Source of the DNA: Siphonodentalium dalli
Lineage: Eukaryota; Mollusca; Scaphopoda; Gadilida; Siphonodentaliidae
Reading direction: 5' to 3'
Length of the DNA: 64,000 nucleotides
NCBI GenBank assembly: GCA_032622095.1
Contig: CP136061.1
Span: forward strand, 252,663,582-252,727,581
Part shown: positions 1 to 61,050 of the stretch, in pieces
Layout: every line of letters starts with the position of its first letter
Numbering within the stretch: the first letter of the stretch is position 1
Notes under the pieces: model-generated
What the model saw: only the letters and a program-made list of their open reading frames with translations
Told to the model about the DNA's origin: nothing
Databases searched by the model: none
Program-made: the position numbers and the translations under genes

Positions 1-129
1 ACAATATCTGAACTGTTATCCTCAGATATAGTGTTTGTAGATACATTCAAATTACGAATTTAAATGATACAAAATGGTGAGCTTAAAAACATGTATGGCC
101 AGCCATAATTGTTCCATACTAGTACAAGG

Positions 130-975
130 GTATCAGTGCCTCAAAGGCTCAATGACATACGAACTGACTATATCAATATGGCGTCAATTTTCACTGATAC
201 CGACATACTTCTGCGCTTTCAATCTGTGAATAGTCGAGGTGAACTACTATGCATTTATATTGTCATGTGCCCCCGATGCACTGTCAATAGCCTTTCCAAC
301 AGAGTCCATCACTTGGCTCTCTACCTTCTATTTCCACATATAGAAAAGATCAAATGTCAAATAGCCTTCACTCACGTATTAAGCACAGTTACAGGAAATG
401 CATTTATATTGCGCAGGGCCGCTGCCACTATAATTTCCATCAGAGACCAACACATGGCTCTTTCCTTCTATTGCCTCATATCCAATTGATTATCGGGCAA
501 ATAACAGAAAGGACAGCATTTGTATTGTCACACATATAAAGTGCAGTTACATGAACAGCGTTTCTATTTATATTGCGCACGACCACTGCAGGCCTGCGTA
601 TGTGAGGCGAACGACGGTTCGGTTCACCTGGAGGTTGTGAAATCTAGGTCGCGTCAAAGACTCAAAGTTGCATGTGGCTCTCGTGATACTGAATATAACA
701 GTTTGTGTAACCTATGGGTACCTAAGCACAACCAGACAACCGACAAATACGTTACGGCTTCAGATTTATTTTGCATTCGGCAGGCCTGCCAGTGCCAATT
801 TCAAAAGAGTCCAAAACATGGCTCTTCTCTTTCTATTACTACATATCCATGATTATCTGGTAAATAGAAAAACCTATATGAATAACACAAATGAAAGCAT
901 TTGTATCATCACACATATAAAGCGCCGTTCCCAAAGAAGCCTTTATATTGTGCATGACCACTGCCCAGTACCAGT
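130..975. repeat. Degenerate tandem repeat, about five units of 155-195 bp
   Basis: Motifs like TTGCGCAGGGCCGCTGCC recur near 255, 410, 572, 768 and 948, alternating with a motif containing CATGGCTCT near 318, 451, 675 and 815. Open frames across this block differ from unit to unit and show no protein similarity I recognise. Confidence 0.6.
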
Positions 976-3010
976 GACTGGCGGGGTGCTACCATCGTTG
1001 ATTTGGAAAACAAATCTTCAAGGGCGAATGCCACAGCTCCTGAGCCTTAGGGTGGGGAAGACTCATCATGTGCCACTAACAGCGCACCAGCCAACCAGAC
1101 TTCAGTTCTTCCCAGATGTAACCGCAGCTCGAGCTCTCATTTGCTCTCGCAATTCAGAAGACGGATGTACTTGCGCCTGTATAATCATCAGTTGTGTTTT
1201 CTCAAATTCAATGTCATTGTGGGATAGACCTCAAAACATGCATGTTCCATGGCACTGTCACATTCCCATAATTTAACTGCGATGGGAACGATTTTATATA
1301 TACCTTCCAATAGTTTAATATTGAATCAATGATTACTATGACCATGCACATTCTGTCAAGAGGGAACAGTGCACAGTTTAATATTCGTGAATTAGAAATT
1401 ACAATTGCATACGGCTGCGTGAACAATTGCTCCTGTCTCCTGGGAAGGACTGAGACTTCTGACTCTTCCCCACGGTCCGTGGCCCACTCCATTACGAGAG
1501 TGGGTCTTGTCCCCCTGGAATCATACTCCCTCGGGATATTCCAGGCCTGCTCCACCATCTGCGGACTTTCCGTAAGTGTATAAAACGTTCTCCTCACCGT
1601 AAGCAAGGACACCGCTATGTTCTTGCACAGGAGAAATCGGATCTCATCGTCCTCTTCGCCGAGAAAAGACAGTATCTTACCTGCGGTTTAATTTCTAGCA
1701 GGTAAGATCACGTGGCCATAGTAAATAACGGAATTTTCCTTCTTAACCTTGTTTTGCAATAACTAACAAATGTTTTGTATATTATGCTTGCTAATAACTA
1801 ACAGAATGTCTTGTCTTGCTTATAGTCGAACGAGATTCGACTTTGATGGCCGTACGGGTTGCTCATGAATATACGCGATATTGTCATAGTTGGTTGAGGG
1901 CCCATTGGTCCATGGTTTTACATTTTGAGCAAACGTACCAGTCTTAACTCGGGCAGGAACCATTCGGTCCCCCCTGGTCATGCTGCAAGCCCCGTCTTCT
2001 GCAGACCGTGGGAGGCAGGGTACCGTCCTCCGGAGATTCGGGCAACCAATCCTCCAGGACACAAGCACCCGCGCCTTTGGCGACTGTTCTGGGTGGGGAA
2101 GCCTCGTTGTCCCGTGCCGCACAAAGCGCACCAGCCAACTGGCCTTCTGACGCTTCCCCACGGCGCCGTGGCCCACTCCATTACGAGGGTCGGTCTTGTC
2201 CCCCTGGAAACGTCATCCCAAGTGATACGTCCAGGCCTGCTCCTCTGCCGTCAGGGGATCCTAGTGGTATGTCATCGACGTTTATGTCAGCGTGTCAGGA
2301 CCACCTGCATTTGGGAGATTCGGTGGGGGGGGGGGGGGCTTTCCCTGGTCAAATGGATCCTTTCAATTTCCTTTTTTTTTCTCGCCATTTTGGCCTTGGG
2401 GGTGGGAAATAACACCTTAAAATCTAACTGCGAGCGCAATTGTTCCTCGTTCGAGCCATTCCCAGTGTGGGCTTCCCTCTAGTACCTTACCTCAACCTGA
2501 TGCTGGCTGTTCTGTTGCTGGCGTCGATCCTGACATGCTTTCTAGTTTCTATAATTCTCCTGGCGTCTGATGGCTTCGACGACGATGAGCAAGGATCTCG
2601 GGCCGACGGTGGTTCCCACTGTCGGTCAAGGATTATGTCGTTCCTAGGGAACTCGCTTTGCGTACGGACACGACACGGGTCGATCTCTTGTAAAAACTTC
2701 ATCTCAGGATATGTGTCAAATCTTGTTACAATGAATTACACAAACTTTGCACAACTGTACCAGTCCTCGGGCTGTACCAGTTCGCGCCCCCTGGTCCTGC
2801 ATCAGCAGACCGTGGCAGGCAGAGTGCCGTTCTCTGAGATTCGGGCAACCAATCCTCCGGGACAATAGCACCCGAGCCTTTGGAGGCTGTTCTGTGTGAG
2901 GAAGACTCGCTGTCGCGTACCGTCTATAGCGCTTTCTATTTGGGAAGATAAATACCGCCATCACTCTCATCGCAGGACACGAGAGAAAAGCAGCAGCAGA
3001 AGAAGAAGTC
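975..3010. repeat. GC-richer dispersed repeat in three degenerate copies
   Basis: Three related blocks at roughly 990-1600, 1925-2420 and 2759-3010 share GAGATTCGGGCAACCAATCC, GGTGGGGAAG, and GCGCACCAGCCAAC; the first two also share GTGGCCCACTCCATTACGAG. Base composition is richer in G and C than the rest of the window. The frame at 2440-2868 (+) and its shadow on the other strand are open but show no recognised domain, so I do not call a gene. Confidence 0.55.
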
Positions 3011-3715
3011 TCTACTGCTCGGTTTCTACTAGTAGCTGGCACGTATGGTATGGCACTGCCTGGGATGTTTATTCCAAAAGACAAGGGGGGGGGGGGGGGA
3101 GGTACAAGCTTGAGCAATGCTGGAATCTGAATTTATGAGCTCTTTCACAAAACATATCAAAGCTGATTCATGACTAAATCACATTTACATGAAATCTGTT
3201 TGGAAGAGTACATTCCCGTCAAACTGGAATATTAAATTTATTGCTCGTTGCCTCCTCCTGGGCTTGCATTCTAATCCATATAGTTCAGTTGAAGGGCTTC
3301 TCCTTGGCGGAAAAAGATAATTTTTAAAATTAAAATTAGTTTTTCCTCAAGGGAAGCCCGAAACTGAACTATCATAGATCCCTCCCATGGCGGTGCCATT
3401 CCCAACCCCGCGACTCGCAAATCTTATTATTAAAAGTCGGAAATAAAACTGGCTAGATGAATTGTTAAGAGCGCGGCATTTGCACGGGACGCAATCATGC
3501 GTGAGCTAATCCGAGCGCTGATTGACCGGAGTCGCTGATTGACCGGAGTAGGCTAATAAACGGACAATAAATTTTAACCCTCCTGATAACACAAGGCCGA
3601 GGATAATAATCCATATAGTTCAGTTTCGGGCTTCCCTTGAGGAAAAACTAATTTTAATTTTAAAAATTATCTTTTTGTGATGATAACCACACAAATTTCT
3701 TATACTTATTAGGAA
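3011..3715. repeat. Inverted repeat pair with a 240-bp spacer
   Basis: About 75 bp at 3280-3371 (ATCCATATAGTTCAGTT... to ...CTGAACTAT) recurs inverted at 3610-3685, with arms carrying GGGCTTCCCTTGAGG and AATTTTTAAAATTAAAATTA. Probably the ends of a MITE or fold-back element. Nothing gene-like between or before it. Confidence 0.7.
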
Positions 3716-3825
3716 AATGCTCACTATGTACAGTAATGCCCTAATTAATCGACTCCTTTAACCACAGCAGAATTATGGGTAACTTTTCAGGATTTAGTCA
3801 GAAATATGGCTTGTTAGCTCAACTT

Positions 3826-6800
3826 ACTTTTGTAAGTTTGAGCTATTGCCATGGTTTGGCGTCCGTCGTCTGTGTGTCCGTGTGTGCGTGTGTCCGTGTG
3901 TCCGTCAACAATTTCCTTTGGCGCGGGCTACAGGTTGTACCTTTGGTCTGATCTTCATGAAATTTGTCATGAATGTTGACATTGACATGTAGATGGGAAC
4001 GAGTCATTTTGGGGTCATTCGGCCAAAAAACATGGCCGCTGGCAGCCATCTTGGATTTCAAGATTCAATCCATTGGCGCGGCCTACAGGTCGTACTGTTC
4101 TTCTGATCATCATGAAATTTGTCATTGATGTTAATATTGACATGTAGATGGGAACAAGTGATTTTGGGGTCGTTCGGCCAAAAAACATGGCTGCCAGCAG
4201 CCATCTTGGATTTTACTCTTTGCATGACTAAATCCTTTGGCGCGGGCTACAGGTCGTTGTTTTGGTCGGAAGTTTATGAAATTTGTCATGGATGTTAACA
4301 CTGTCATGTAGATGGGAACGAGTGATTTTGGAGTTGTTCGGCCCAAAAAACATGGCCGCCAGCAGCCATCTTGGATTTTACTCTTTGCATGACTAAATCC
4401 TTTGGCGCGGGCTACAGGTTGTACCTTTGGTCTAATCTTTATGAAATTTGTCATGAATGTTGACATTGACATGTAGATGGGAACGAATCATTGTGGGGTC
4501 ATTCGGCCAAAAAACATGGCCGCTGGCGGCCATCTTAGATTTCAAAATTCAATCCATTGGCGCGGGCTACAGGTCGTACTGTTCGTCTGATCATCATGAA
4601 ATTTGTCATGGATGTTAATATTGACATGTAGATGGGAACGAGTCATTTTGGGGTTGTTCGGCCAATAAACATGGCCGCCAGCAGCCATCTTGGATTTTAC
4701 TCTTTGCATGACTAAATTCTTTGGCGCGGGCTACAGGTCGTAGCTTCGATCGGAACATCATGAAATTTGTCATGGATGTTAACAATGACATGTAGATGGG
4801 AACGAGGGATTTTGGGGTCGTTCGGCCGAAAAACATGGCCGCCAGCAGCCATCTTGGATTTTACTCTTTGCATGACTAAATCCTTTGGCCCGGGCTACAG
4901 GTCGTACCTTTGGTCTGATCTTTATGAAATTTGTCATGAATGTTGACATTGACATGTAGATGGGAACGAATCATTGTGGGGTCATTCGGCCAAAAAACAT
5001 GGCCGCTGGCGGCCATCTTAGATTTCAAAATTCAATCCATTGGCGCGGGCTACAGGTCGTACTGTTCGTCTGATCATCATGAAATTTGTCATGGATGTTA
5101 ATAATGACATGTAGATGGGAACGAGTCGTTTTGGGGTTGTTCGGCCAATAAACATGGCCGCCAGCAGCCATCTTGGATTTTACTCTTTGCATGACTAAAT
5201 CGTTTGGCGCGGGCTACAGGTCGTAGCTTCGATCGGAACATCATGAAATTTGTCATGGATGTTAACAATGACATGTAGATGGGAACGAGGGATTTTGGGG
5301 TCGTTCGGCCGAAAAACATGGCCGCTGGCAGCCATCTTGGATTTCAAGATTCAATCCATTGGCGCGGGCTACAGATCGTACTGTTCCCCTGATCATCATG
5401 AAATTTGTCATTGATGTTAATAATGACATGTAGATGGGAACGAGTGATTTTGGTGTCGTTCGGCCAAAAAACATGGCCGCCAGCAGCCATCTTGGATTTT
5501 ACTCTTTGCATGACTAAATCCTTTGGCGCGGGCTACAGGTTGTACCTTTGGTCTAATCTTTATGAAATTTGTCATGAATGTTGACATTGACATGTAGATG
5601 GGAACGAATCATTGTGGGGTCATTCGGCCAAAAAACATGGCCGCTGGCGGCCATCTTAGATTTCAAAATTCAATCCATTGGCGCGGGCTACAGGTCGTAC
5701 TGTTCGTCTGATCATCATGAAATTTGTCATGGATGTTAATATTGACATGTAGATGGGAACGAGTCATTTTGGGGTTGTTCGGCCAATAAACATGGCCGCC
5801 AGCAGCCATCTTGGATTTTACTCTTTGCATGACTAAATCCTTTGGCGCGGGCTACAGGTCGTAGCTTCGATCGGAACATCATGAAATTTGTCATTGATGT
5901 TAATATTGACATGTAGATGGGAACGAATGATTTTGGGGTCGTTCGGCCAAAAAACATGGCTGCCAGCAGCCATCTTGGATTTTACTCTTTGCATGACTAA
6001 ATCCTTTGGCGCGGGCTACAGGTCGTTGTTTTGGTCGGAAGTTTATGAAATTTGTCATGGATGTTAACACTGTCATGTAGATGGGAACGAGTGATTTTGG
6101 AGTTGTTCGGCCAAAAAACATGGCCGCCAGCAGCCATCTTGGATTTTACTCTTTGCATGACTAAATCCTTTGGCGCGGGCTACAGGTTGTACCTTTGGTC
6201 TAATCTTTATGAAATTTGTCATGAATGTTGACATTGACATGTAGATGGGAACTAATCATTGTGGGGTCATTCGGCCAAAAAACATGGCCGCTGGCGGCCA
6301 TCTTAGATTTCAAAATTCAATCCATTGGCGCGGGCTACAGGTCGTACTGTTCATCTGATCATCATGAAATTTGTCATGGATGTTAATATTGACATGTAGA
6401 TGGGAACGAGTCATTTTGGGGTTGTTCGGCCAATAAACATGGCCGCCAGCAGCCATATTGGATTTTACTCTTTGCATGACTAAATCCTTTGGCGCGGGCT
6501 ACAGGTCGTAGCTTCGATCGGAACATCATGAAATTTGTCATGGATGTTAACAATGACATGTAGATGGGAACGAGGGATTTTGGGGTCGTTCGGCCGAAAA
6601 ACATGGCCGCTGGCAGCCATCTTGGATTTCAAGATTCAATCCATTGGCGCGGGCTACAGATCGTACTGTTTCCCTGATCATCATGAAATTTGTCATTGAT
6701 GTTAATAATGACATGTAGATGGGAACGAGTGATTTTGGTGTCGTTCGGCCAAAAAACATGGCCGCCAGCAGCCATCTTGGATTTTACTCTTTGCATGACT

Positions 6801-9745
6801 AAATCCTTTGGCGCGGGCTACAGGTTGTACCTTTGGTCTAATCTTTATGAAATTTGTCATGAATGTTGACATTGACATGTAGATGGGAACGAATCATTGT
6901 GGGGTCATTCGGCCAAAAAACATGGCCGCTGGCGGCCATCTTAGATTTCAAAATTCAATCCATTGGCGCGGGCTACAGGTCGTACTGTTCGTCTGATCAT
7001 CATGAAATTTGTCATGGATGTTAATATTGACATGTAGATGGGAACGAGTCATTTTGGGGTTGTTCGGCCAATAAACATGGCCACCAGCAGCCATCTTGGA
7101 TTTTACTCTTTGCATGACTAAATCCTTTGGCGCGGGCTACAGGTCGTAGCTTCGATCGGAACATCATGAAATTTGTCATTGATGTTAATATTGACATGTA
7201 GATGGGAACGAGTGATTTTGGGGTCGTTCGGCCAAAAAACATGGCTGCCAGCAGCCATCTTGGATTTTACTCTTTGCATGACTAAATCCTTTGGCGCGGG
7301 CTACAGGTCGTTGTTTTGGTCGGAAGTTTATGAAATTTGTCATGGATGTTAACACTGTCATGTAGATGGGAACGAGTGATTTTGGAGTTGTTTGGCCAAA
7401 AAACATGGCCGCCAGCAGCCATCTTGGATTTTACTCTTTGCATGACTAAATCCTTTGGCGCGGGCTACAGGTTGTACCTTTGGTCTAATCTTTATGAAAT
7501 TTGTCATGAATGTTGACATTGACATGTAGATGGGAACGAATCATTGTGGGGTCATTCGGCCAAAAAACATGGCCGCTGGCGGCCATCTTAGATTTCAAAA
7601 TTCAATCCATTGGCGCGGGCTACAGGTCGTACTGTTCGTCTGATCATCATGAAATTTGTCATGGATGTTAATATTGACATGTAGATGGGAACGAGTCATT
7701 TTGGGGTTGTTCGGCCAATAAACATGGACGCCAGCAGCCATATTGGATTTTACTCTTTGCATGACTAAATCCTTTGGCGCGGGCTACAGGTCGTAGCTTC
7801 GATCGGAACATCATGAAATTTGTCATGGATGTTAACAATGACATGTAGATGGGAACGAGGGATTTTGGGGTCGTTCGGCCGAAAAACATGGCCGCCAGCA
7901 TCCATCTTGGATTTTACTCTTTGCATGACTAAATCCTTTGGCCCGGGCTACAGGTCGTACCTTTGGTCTGATCTTTATGAAATTTGTCATGAATGTTGAC
8001 ATTGACATGTAGATGGGAACGAGTCATTTTGGGGTAATTCGGCCAAAAAACATGGCCGCTGGCAGCCATCTTGGATTTCAAGATTCAATCCATTGGCGCG
8101 GGCTACAGATCGTACTGTTCCCCTGATCATCATGAAATTTGTCATTGATGTTAATAATGACATGTAGATGGGAACGAGTGATTTTGGTGTCGTTCGGCCA
8201 AAAAACATGGCCACCAGGAGCCATCTTGGATTTTACTCTTTGCATGACTAAATCTTTTGGCGCGGGCTACAGGTTGTACCTTTGGTCTAATCTTTATGAA
8301 ATTTGTCATGAATGTTGACATTGACATGTAGATGGGAACGAATCATTGTGGGGTCATTCGGCCAAAAAACATGGCCGCTGGCGGCCATCTTAGATTTCAA
8401 AATTCAATCCATTGGCGCGGCCTACAGGTCGTACTGTTCGTCTGATCATCATGAAATTTGTCATGGATGTTAATATTGACATGTAGATGGGAACGAGTCA
8501 TTTTGGGGTCGTTCGGCCAATAAACATGGCCGCCAGCAGCCATCTTGGATTTTACTCTTTGCATGACTAAATCCTTTGGCGCGGGCTACAGGTCGTAGCT
8601 TTGATCGGAACATCATGAAAGTTGTCATGGATGTTAACAATGACATGTAGATGGGAACGAGGGATTTTGGGGTCGTTCGGCTGAAAAACATGGCCGCCAG
8701 CAGCCATCTTGGATTTTACTATTTGCATGACTAAATCGTTGGGTGCGGGCTACAGGTCGTACCTTTGGTCTGATCTTTATGAAATTTGTCATGAATGTTG
8801 ACATTGACATGTAGATGGGAATGAGTCATTTTGGGGTCATTCGGCCAAAAAACATGGCCGCTGGCAGCCATCTTGGATTTCAAGATTCAATACATTGGCG
8901 CGGGCTACAGGTCGTACTGTTCGTCTGATCATCATGAAATTTGTCATCGATGTTAATAATGACATGTAGATGGGATCGAGTCGTTTTGGGGTCATTCGGT
9001 CAAAAAACATGGCCGCCAGCAGCCATCTTGGATTTTACTCTTTGCATGACTAAATCCTTTGGTGTGGGCTACAGGTCGTAGCTTTGGTCAGATGGTCATG
9101 AAATTTGTCATGAATTATAACAATGACATTTAGATGGGAACGAGTCGTTTTGGGGTCATTCGGTCAAAAAACATGGCCACCAGCATTTTACTCTTTGCAT
9201 GACTAAATCCTTTGGCGTGGGCTACAGGTCATACCTTTGGTCTGATCTTGATTAAATTTGTCATGGATGTTAACACTGACATGTAGATGGGAACGAGTTG
9301 TACCTTTGGTCTAATCTTTATGAAATTTGTCATGAATGTTGACATTGACATGTAGATGGGAACGAATCATTGTGGGGTCATTCGGCCAAATAACATGGCT
9401 GCCAGCGGCCATCTTGGATTTCAAGATTCAATCCATTGGCGCGGTCTACAGGTCGTACTGTTCGTCTGATCATTATGAAATTTGTAGGTCGTAGCTTTGG
9501 TCAGATCTTCATAAAATTTGTCATGGATGTTAACAATTATACGTAGATGGGAACGAGTCCTTTTGGGGTCAATTGGTAAAAAAAAATGGCCACCAGCAGC
9601 CATCTTGTATCTTACTCTTTGCATCACTAAATCCTTTGGCGCAGGTTAGACATTTCAATTAGCACCTTTCCTATTCCTCCATTTACTGTCAACCATTAAA
9701 TTATTCCCCTACCTAAGTTGAGCTACAGTGTCATTGACACTTTCA
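3826..9745. mobile_element. Satellite-expanded transposon (starts GAGCTATTGCCATGG, ends GAGCTACAGTGTCATTGACAC)
   Basis: Left end near 3840 has GAGCTATTGCCATGGTTTGG and a GTCCGTGTGTCCGTC run; right end near 9720 has GTTGAGCTACAGTGTCATTG. A short relative with the same two ends and only one internal unit is at 63165-63531, and another right end is at 13374-13410. No transposase frame is visible, so it is non-autonomous. Confidence 0.7.
3930..9640. repeat. About 160-bp satellite with a 1,285-bp higher-order repeat
   Basis: Roughly 35 monomers of about 155-165 bp, each with GACATGTAGATGGGAACGA, TTCGGCCAAAAAACATGGCC, GCAGCCATCTTGGATTT, TTTGCATGACTAAATCC and GGCGCGGGCTACAGG. In the centre, identical variants recur 1,285 bp apart (for example 5262 and 6547, 5736 and 7021, 6383 and 7668), made of alternating 638 and 647 bp halves. 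Edge monomers are more divergent. The short minus-strand open frames here are repeat by-products. Confidence 0.92.
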
Positions 9746-9884
9746 TTGCCATTCATCGGGGAGCTCTCAGGGAGAGCTTTCCGGTGAATGGCAACAAGCC
9801 ATATTTTCGACTAAATCCTGAAAAGTTACCATTAATTCTGCTGTGGTTAAGAGGTCGATTAATTAGAGCATTACTGTACTTTTA

Positions 9885-10172
9885 TTTGTATGCTAATCAG
9901 AGGCAATGAAATCAGAAAATAAACAAAAACAAATGCAATTTTTGTCACAAACAAGATACAGAATGTGTTAAAATAATTGTTTTTATCGTGTTATAAATAG
10001 AACACAATTCAGGACAAATGCTGGAACCATAGAGGAAAAATAAAAATTAAAGTGAACTTGTTACGTGGGTCGAAAAATGACAAATATACATATTAAAAAT
10101 GCTGACATACAGAGATATTGTACTATAAAAATGTATAATTGGTCAAATTTGCCACGGGCAGTGTGAAACCTG
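9885..10172. other. AT-rich intron or flank, nothing recognised
   Basis: Unique-looking AT-rich sequence between the MITE and the exon 1 duplications. The exon upstream of exon 1 was not found here. Confidence 0.5.
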
Positions 10173-10378
10173 GTTATATCTGATAATTTAATGCCGTTAT
10201 TTTTGCAGGTACCGTGGATCTACCATACGTAATATCTTACCAATGGGCAGATTCTAAATTATATCTGATAATTTAATGATGTTATTATTACAGGTACCTT
10301 GGATCTACCATACATAATATCTTACCGATGGGCAGATTCTAAATTATATCTGATAATTTAATGCTGTTATTATTACAG

Positions 10379-58144
<47,766 letters not shown>

Positions 58145-58269
58145 GTACAAAACAAAAGCATGGCAAATTATCTTTTGGAATTCATTCCTTTCCCCACTCA
58201 TTATTTATCACCAATGTCATTAATCATCTCTCCTGATGTGTTTCTCCGTCATTATTAATACAATAAATA

Positions 58270-58508
58270 CAAGCCTTGAAATAGGGTGTCTGTCATTTGC
58301 AGAATGAGGTCCCCAGAGGGTGAATTTAGTGATCACTAGCATCACCAAATTCACCCTCTGGGAACCTCATTCTGCTGAGGTGTAAGCAGGATGAGGTCCC
58401 CAGAGGGTGAATTTGGTGATGCTAGCCCGCTATGCGTGGTTGCATTACTAAATTCACCCTCTGGGGACCTCATTCTGCAAATGACAGACACCCTATTTAA
58501 AGGCTTGA
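58270..58508. mobile_element. CAAGCC MITE copy
   Basis: CAAGCCTTGAAATAGGGTGT to ACACCCTATTTAAAGGCTTG, two hairpin modules. Closest to the copy at 34392, with which it shares the GGGTGT variant and the centre GAACCTCATTCTGCTGAGGT. Confidence 0.9.
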
Positions 58509-58941
58509 CAAGCGTGTTAGTGGGATAGTCGATATGGCTTGATTACTAGAGCGGAAGGATAGAATGAGAGGCCGATGGCACAATGGCCGTATCGACAAAC
58601 CCATTAACACATGCCTCATTCTTTGTTTATTACACACCTCTCGTCTGTGAATGAAATAATTCAGATTTTAGTTTAATTCAGGCTCGTACAGGTCTAGTTT
58701 TGTCATGTGTGATGAAGCTTTTATTTTATAGTTCAGGTTTCATGGTTGAGGGGAACATCGTGTGAAGTATGTTCCATATGGATTTATAAATATTGAACAG
58801 CAATGACACTAATTCTAGGAATAAGCTTGTGATAAATTTTCTTATCTATTAAATATCCTAAAGTTAATTTGAAATCATCTTGCTGAGTAGCACACAGCTT
58901 ATTGTACCTACAAATATTATGACAGCAAGAATTGACATACT

Positions 58942-59502
58942 TAAAGGGATACCGTACCTAAATCGGGCCATTTTTGGGAACACCTCTTAGTATACTCAAC
59001 ATAATATATGCAACAAATTTTAATGAATTTGCCAGAAACTCATTTTGAATATAATTATCATGTTTTGCATCATTCATAGAGCACATGAGTGTATCTCCAT
59101 CAAAGATATCTTGGACACTGAATGAACTAATGGTTATATACTTTTGCTTGCAAGATCCTAAAAGAATTGTTTTTAAATTGGTACGAAGTACCTACAGTAC
59201 GCGCATGGTAAAACGTAAGGACTGTCACATGGTCTGGCGGAAGTTTGACCATGCACGTACTGTAGGTACTTTGTACCAATATTTAAAAAAAATTCTTCTA
59301 GGATCTTGCAAGCAAGAAGTATATAACCATTAGTTCATTCAGTGTCCAAGATACTTATTAGGAGATACATATTTTGGGTAAAAAAAAAAAAAAAAAAATT
59401 ATATTTTGCACTTATTCCCGACTAAAATTCATGAATTCTGTTGAGTATAGTAGAAGATGTCCCCATAAATGGCTGGATTTGGGTACAGTCACCCTTAAAA
59501 TT
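58942..59502. mobile_element. Fold-back TTAA element
   Basis: TTAAAGGGATACCGTACC at the left and GGGTACAGTCACCCTTAA at the right. Arms of roughly 130 bp: GAATGAACTAATGGTTATAT, CTTGCAAGATCCT, GTACCTACAGTACG near 59115-59205 and their inverses at 59245-59345, around a short centre. An A-run lies at 59379-59398. Confidence 0.8.
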
Positions 59503-59716
59503 GTATTGATTTTATTATGACAGGTTAAAATTGTGAATTATCCCAAAAATATTTTGAGGCTTGCTTATGAGATGACAAATTTTAATTTGATTTAAATTAC
59601 AGATGGATTGTTATGTCTGTGAAATCCTTGCTGAAACTATTTTAAATGACACTGATGATCAGAAGAAAAACTTCTTCAATGATAATTAAACTCTAATTTA
59701 GATCCAACAGAGTTCT

Positions 59717-60022
59717 TAAAGGGGTACTGTACACTGAATCCATTTATGGGACCATCTCCTTTTATACTCAACAGATTATATGCAACAAATAAATGAATTT
59801 GAGTCATGGATGTATACAACATGGTCATTATAATGAAAATGAGTTTATGACTCGAGTCATTAACTCATTTTCATTATAATTACCATGTTGTTTGCATCGT
59901 TCATAGAGCGAGTACACAAGTGGATTTTGCACAATCCATGGCTCAAACTCATTCATTTGTTGCATATATTATGTTGAGTATAAAAGGAGATGGTCAGATT
60001 TAGTGTACAGTAACCCTTTAAG
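59717..60022. mobile_element. Second fold-back TTAA element
   Basis: TTAAAGGGGTACTGTACACT to AGTGTACAGTAACCCTTTAA with TTAA edges. Internal arms ATACTCAACA.ATTATATGCA and CATTATAATGAAAATGAGTT are inverted around GACTCGAGTC. Related to the element at 58942 by its ends and the TACTCAACATAATATATGC motif. Confidence 0.85.
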
Positions 60023-60404
60023 ACATAACTAAAGAAATTCATAGCAGGAACAAACAATGGAAGTTGAATGGAAATGAGTGCAGCTTAACACAGTATAAAA
60101 TACTATTTAGTGACTTTAACTCATCATGTTTTAAGCATGCATCACCTATAAATGTGTATGCAAGAATTTGCATCGTCCTAAGTTTAAAATGAGTGCAGAA
60201 TAATATTTTTAGGTCACATATAAAAAATATGCTCGATTCTCATCCCCTCCCGACCTTAAACTTTTGTCCCCTCCTCAAATTGTTTTAGTTTGATCATTTT
60301 GAGGTAAATTATTTTCTCATGCCGTAACCTTCAAGGACATTGCAATGACCCATTAATTAAAAGTCAAATTCGTTCAAATTGGGTAATTTAAATCACCTTG
60401 TTTT
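60023..60404. other. AT-rich intron or flank
   Basis: Nothing recognised. Confidence 0.5.
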
Positions 60405-60786
60405 TAGGGCTGCAAATATTCATCGTGAATTCAATGTATCGCAAACACTTTCTAACGATACGCGTATCATATCGTGTCATGTGTACCACAGTACAGGAAA
60501 TCAAGTAATGTCTGAAGATTGGCTAGTGTAAAAAAGCAAAACCTGCAATTATCTCTCAAGTTTACATGTATACTACATGTATGTATATTTGGCTGATCTA
60601 GCCAACATTTAAACTCCATTTTAGTTTAAAATGAGCTCTACCTCCAGTTGTAAACTTGTTATTTCTCATAATTCAGGCGGTATTTTTTTGGAAACACTAA
60701 TTTAGTGTATCGTGCTATGTATCATATCATTGATCACGTATCATGATTCCTATGGTATCGTGACCAAGTGTATCATTTCAGCCCTA
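60405..60786. mobile_element. hAT-type MITE, 382 bp
   Basis: Ends TAGGGCTGCAAATATTC and ATCATTTCAGCCCTA; 8-bp flanks CTTGTTTT and CTTGTTTC (one mismatch) fit a hAT duplication. Subterminal TATCGTG/ATACGATA-type motifs (CGATACGCGTATCATATCG) are repeated. No coding. Confidence 0.75.
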
Positions 60787-61050
60787 CTTGTTTCTATAGA
60801 ACTGAACATGACCATTTAAAAATATACGTTGCAAGGGATTGTTATTCATGGAAAATGAGCAGACAACAAACATACAAAAGGATAATACATATACAGAAGG
60901 ATAATACACATACAAAAGGATAATACATATACAGAAGGATTTTTTTCATTGGTGGGAAATATTCAGATAATAAGTTCAAAATGATGAACTTATTATATCA
61001 CCATTTCCTAAGTGAGCTACTCGTCAATGAGTATTTAGTATAGAAAGGGT

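Larger units (their letters stand above)
3718..9885. mobile_element. MITE with TACAGTAATGC.CTAATTAAT ends, split by a 5.9-kb insertion
   Basis: The left arm at 3729-3815 and the right arm at 9748-9885 are inverted halves of one short palindromic element whose unsplit relative lies at 20838-21010. Both arms carry CCTTAACCACAGCAGAATTA-like and AATATGGCTTG sequences. The material between about 3816 and 9745 is a second element containing a large satellite. Exact boundaries of the insertion, and its target duplication, were not clear. Confidence 0.75.

Noticed and set aside
2440-2868. 142-codon + strand frame with a hydrophobic start, and a 71-codon minus-strand frame opposite
   Set aside because: Part of it runs through a dispersed repeat (2759-2868), there is no splice or start context, and no domain is recognised.
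59603-59689. Possible exon starting MDCYVCEILAETILNDTDD after TTAAATTACAG
   Set aside because: It does not continue the phase left by exon 17, ends in a stop without ASK C-terminal features, and no similarity was recognised.
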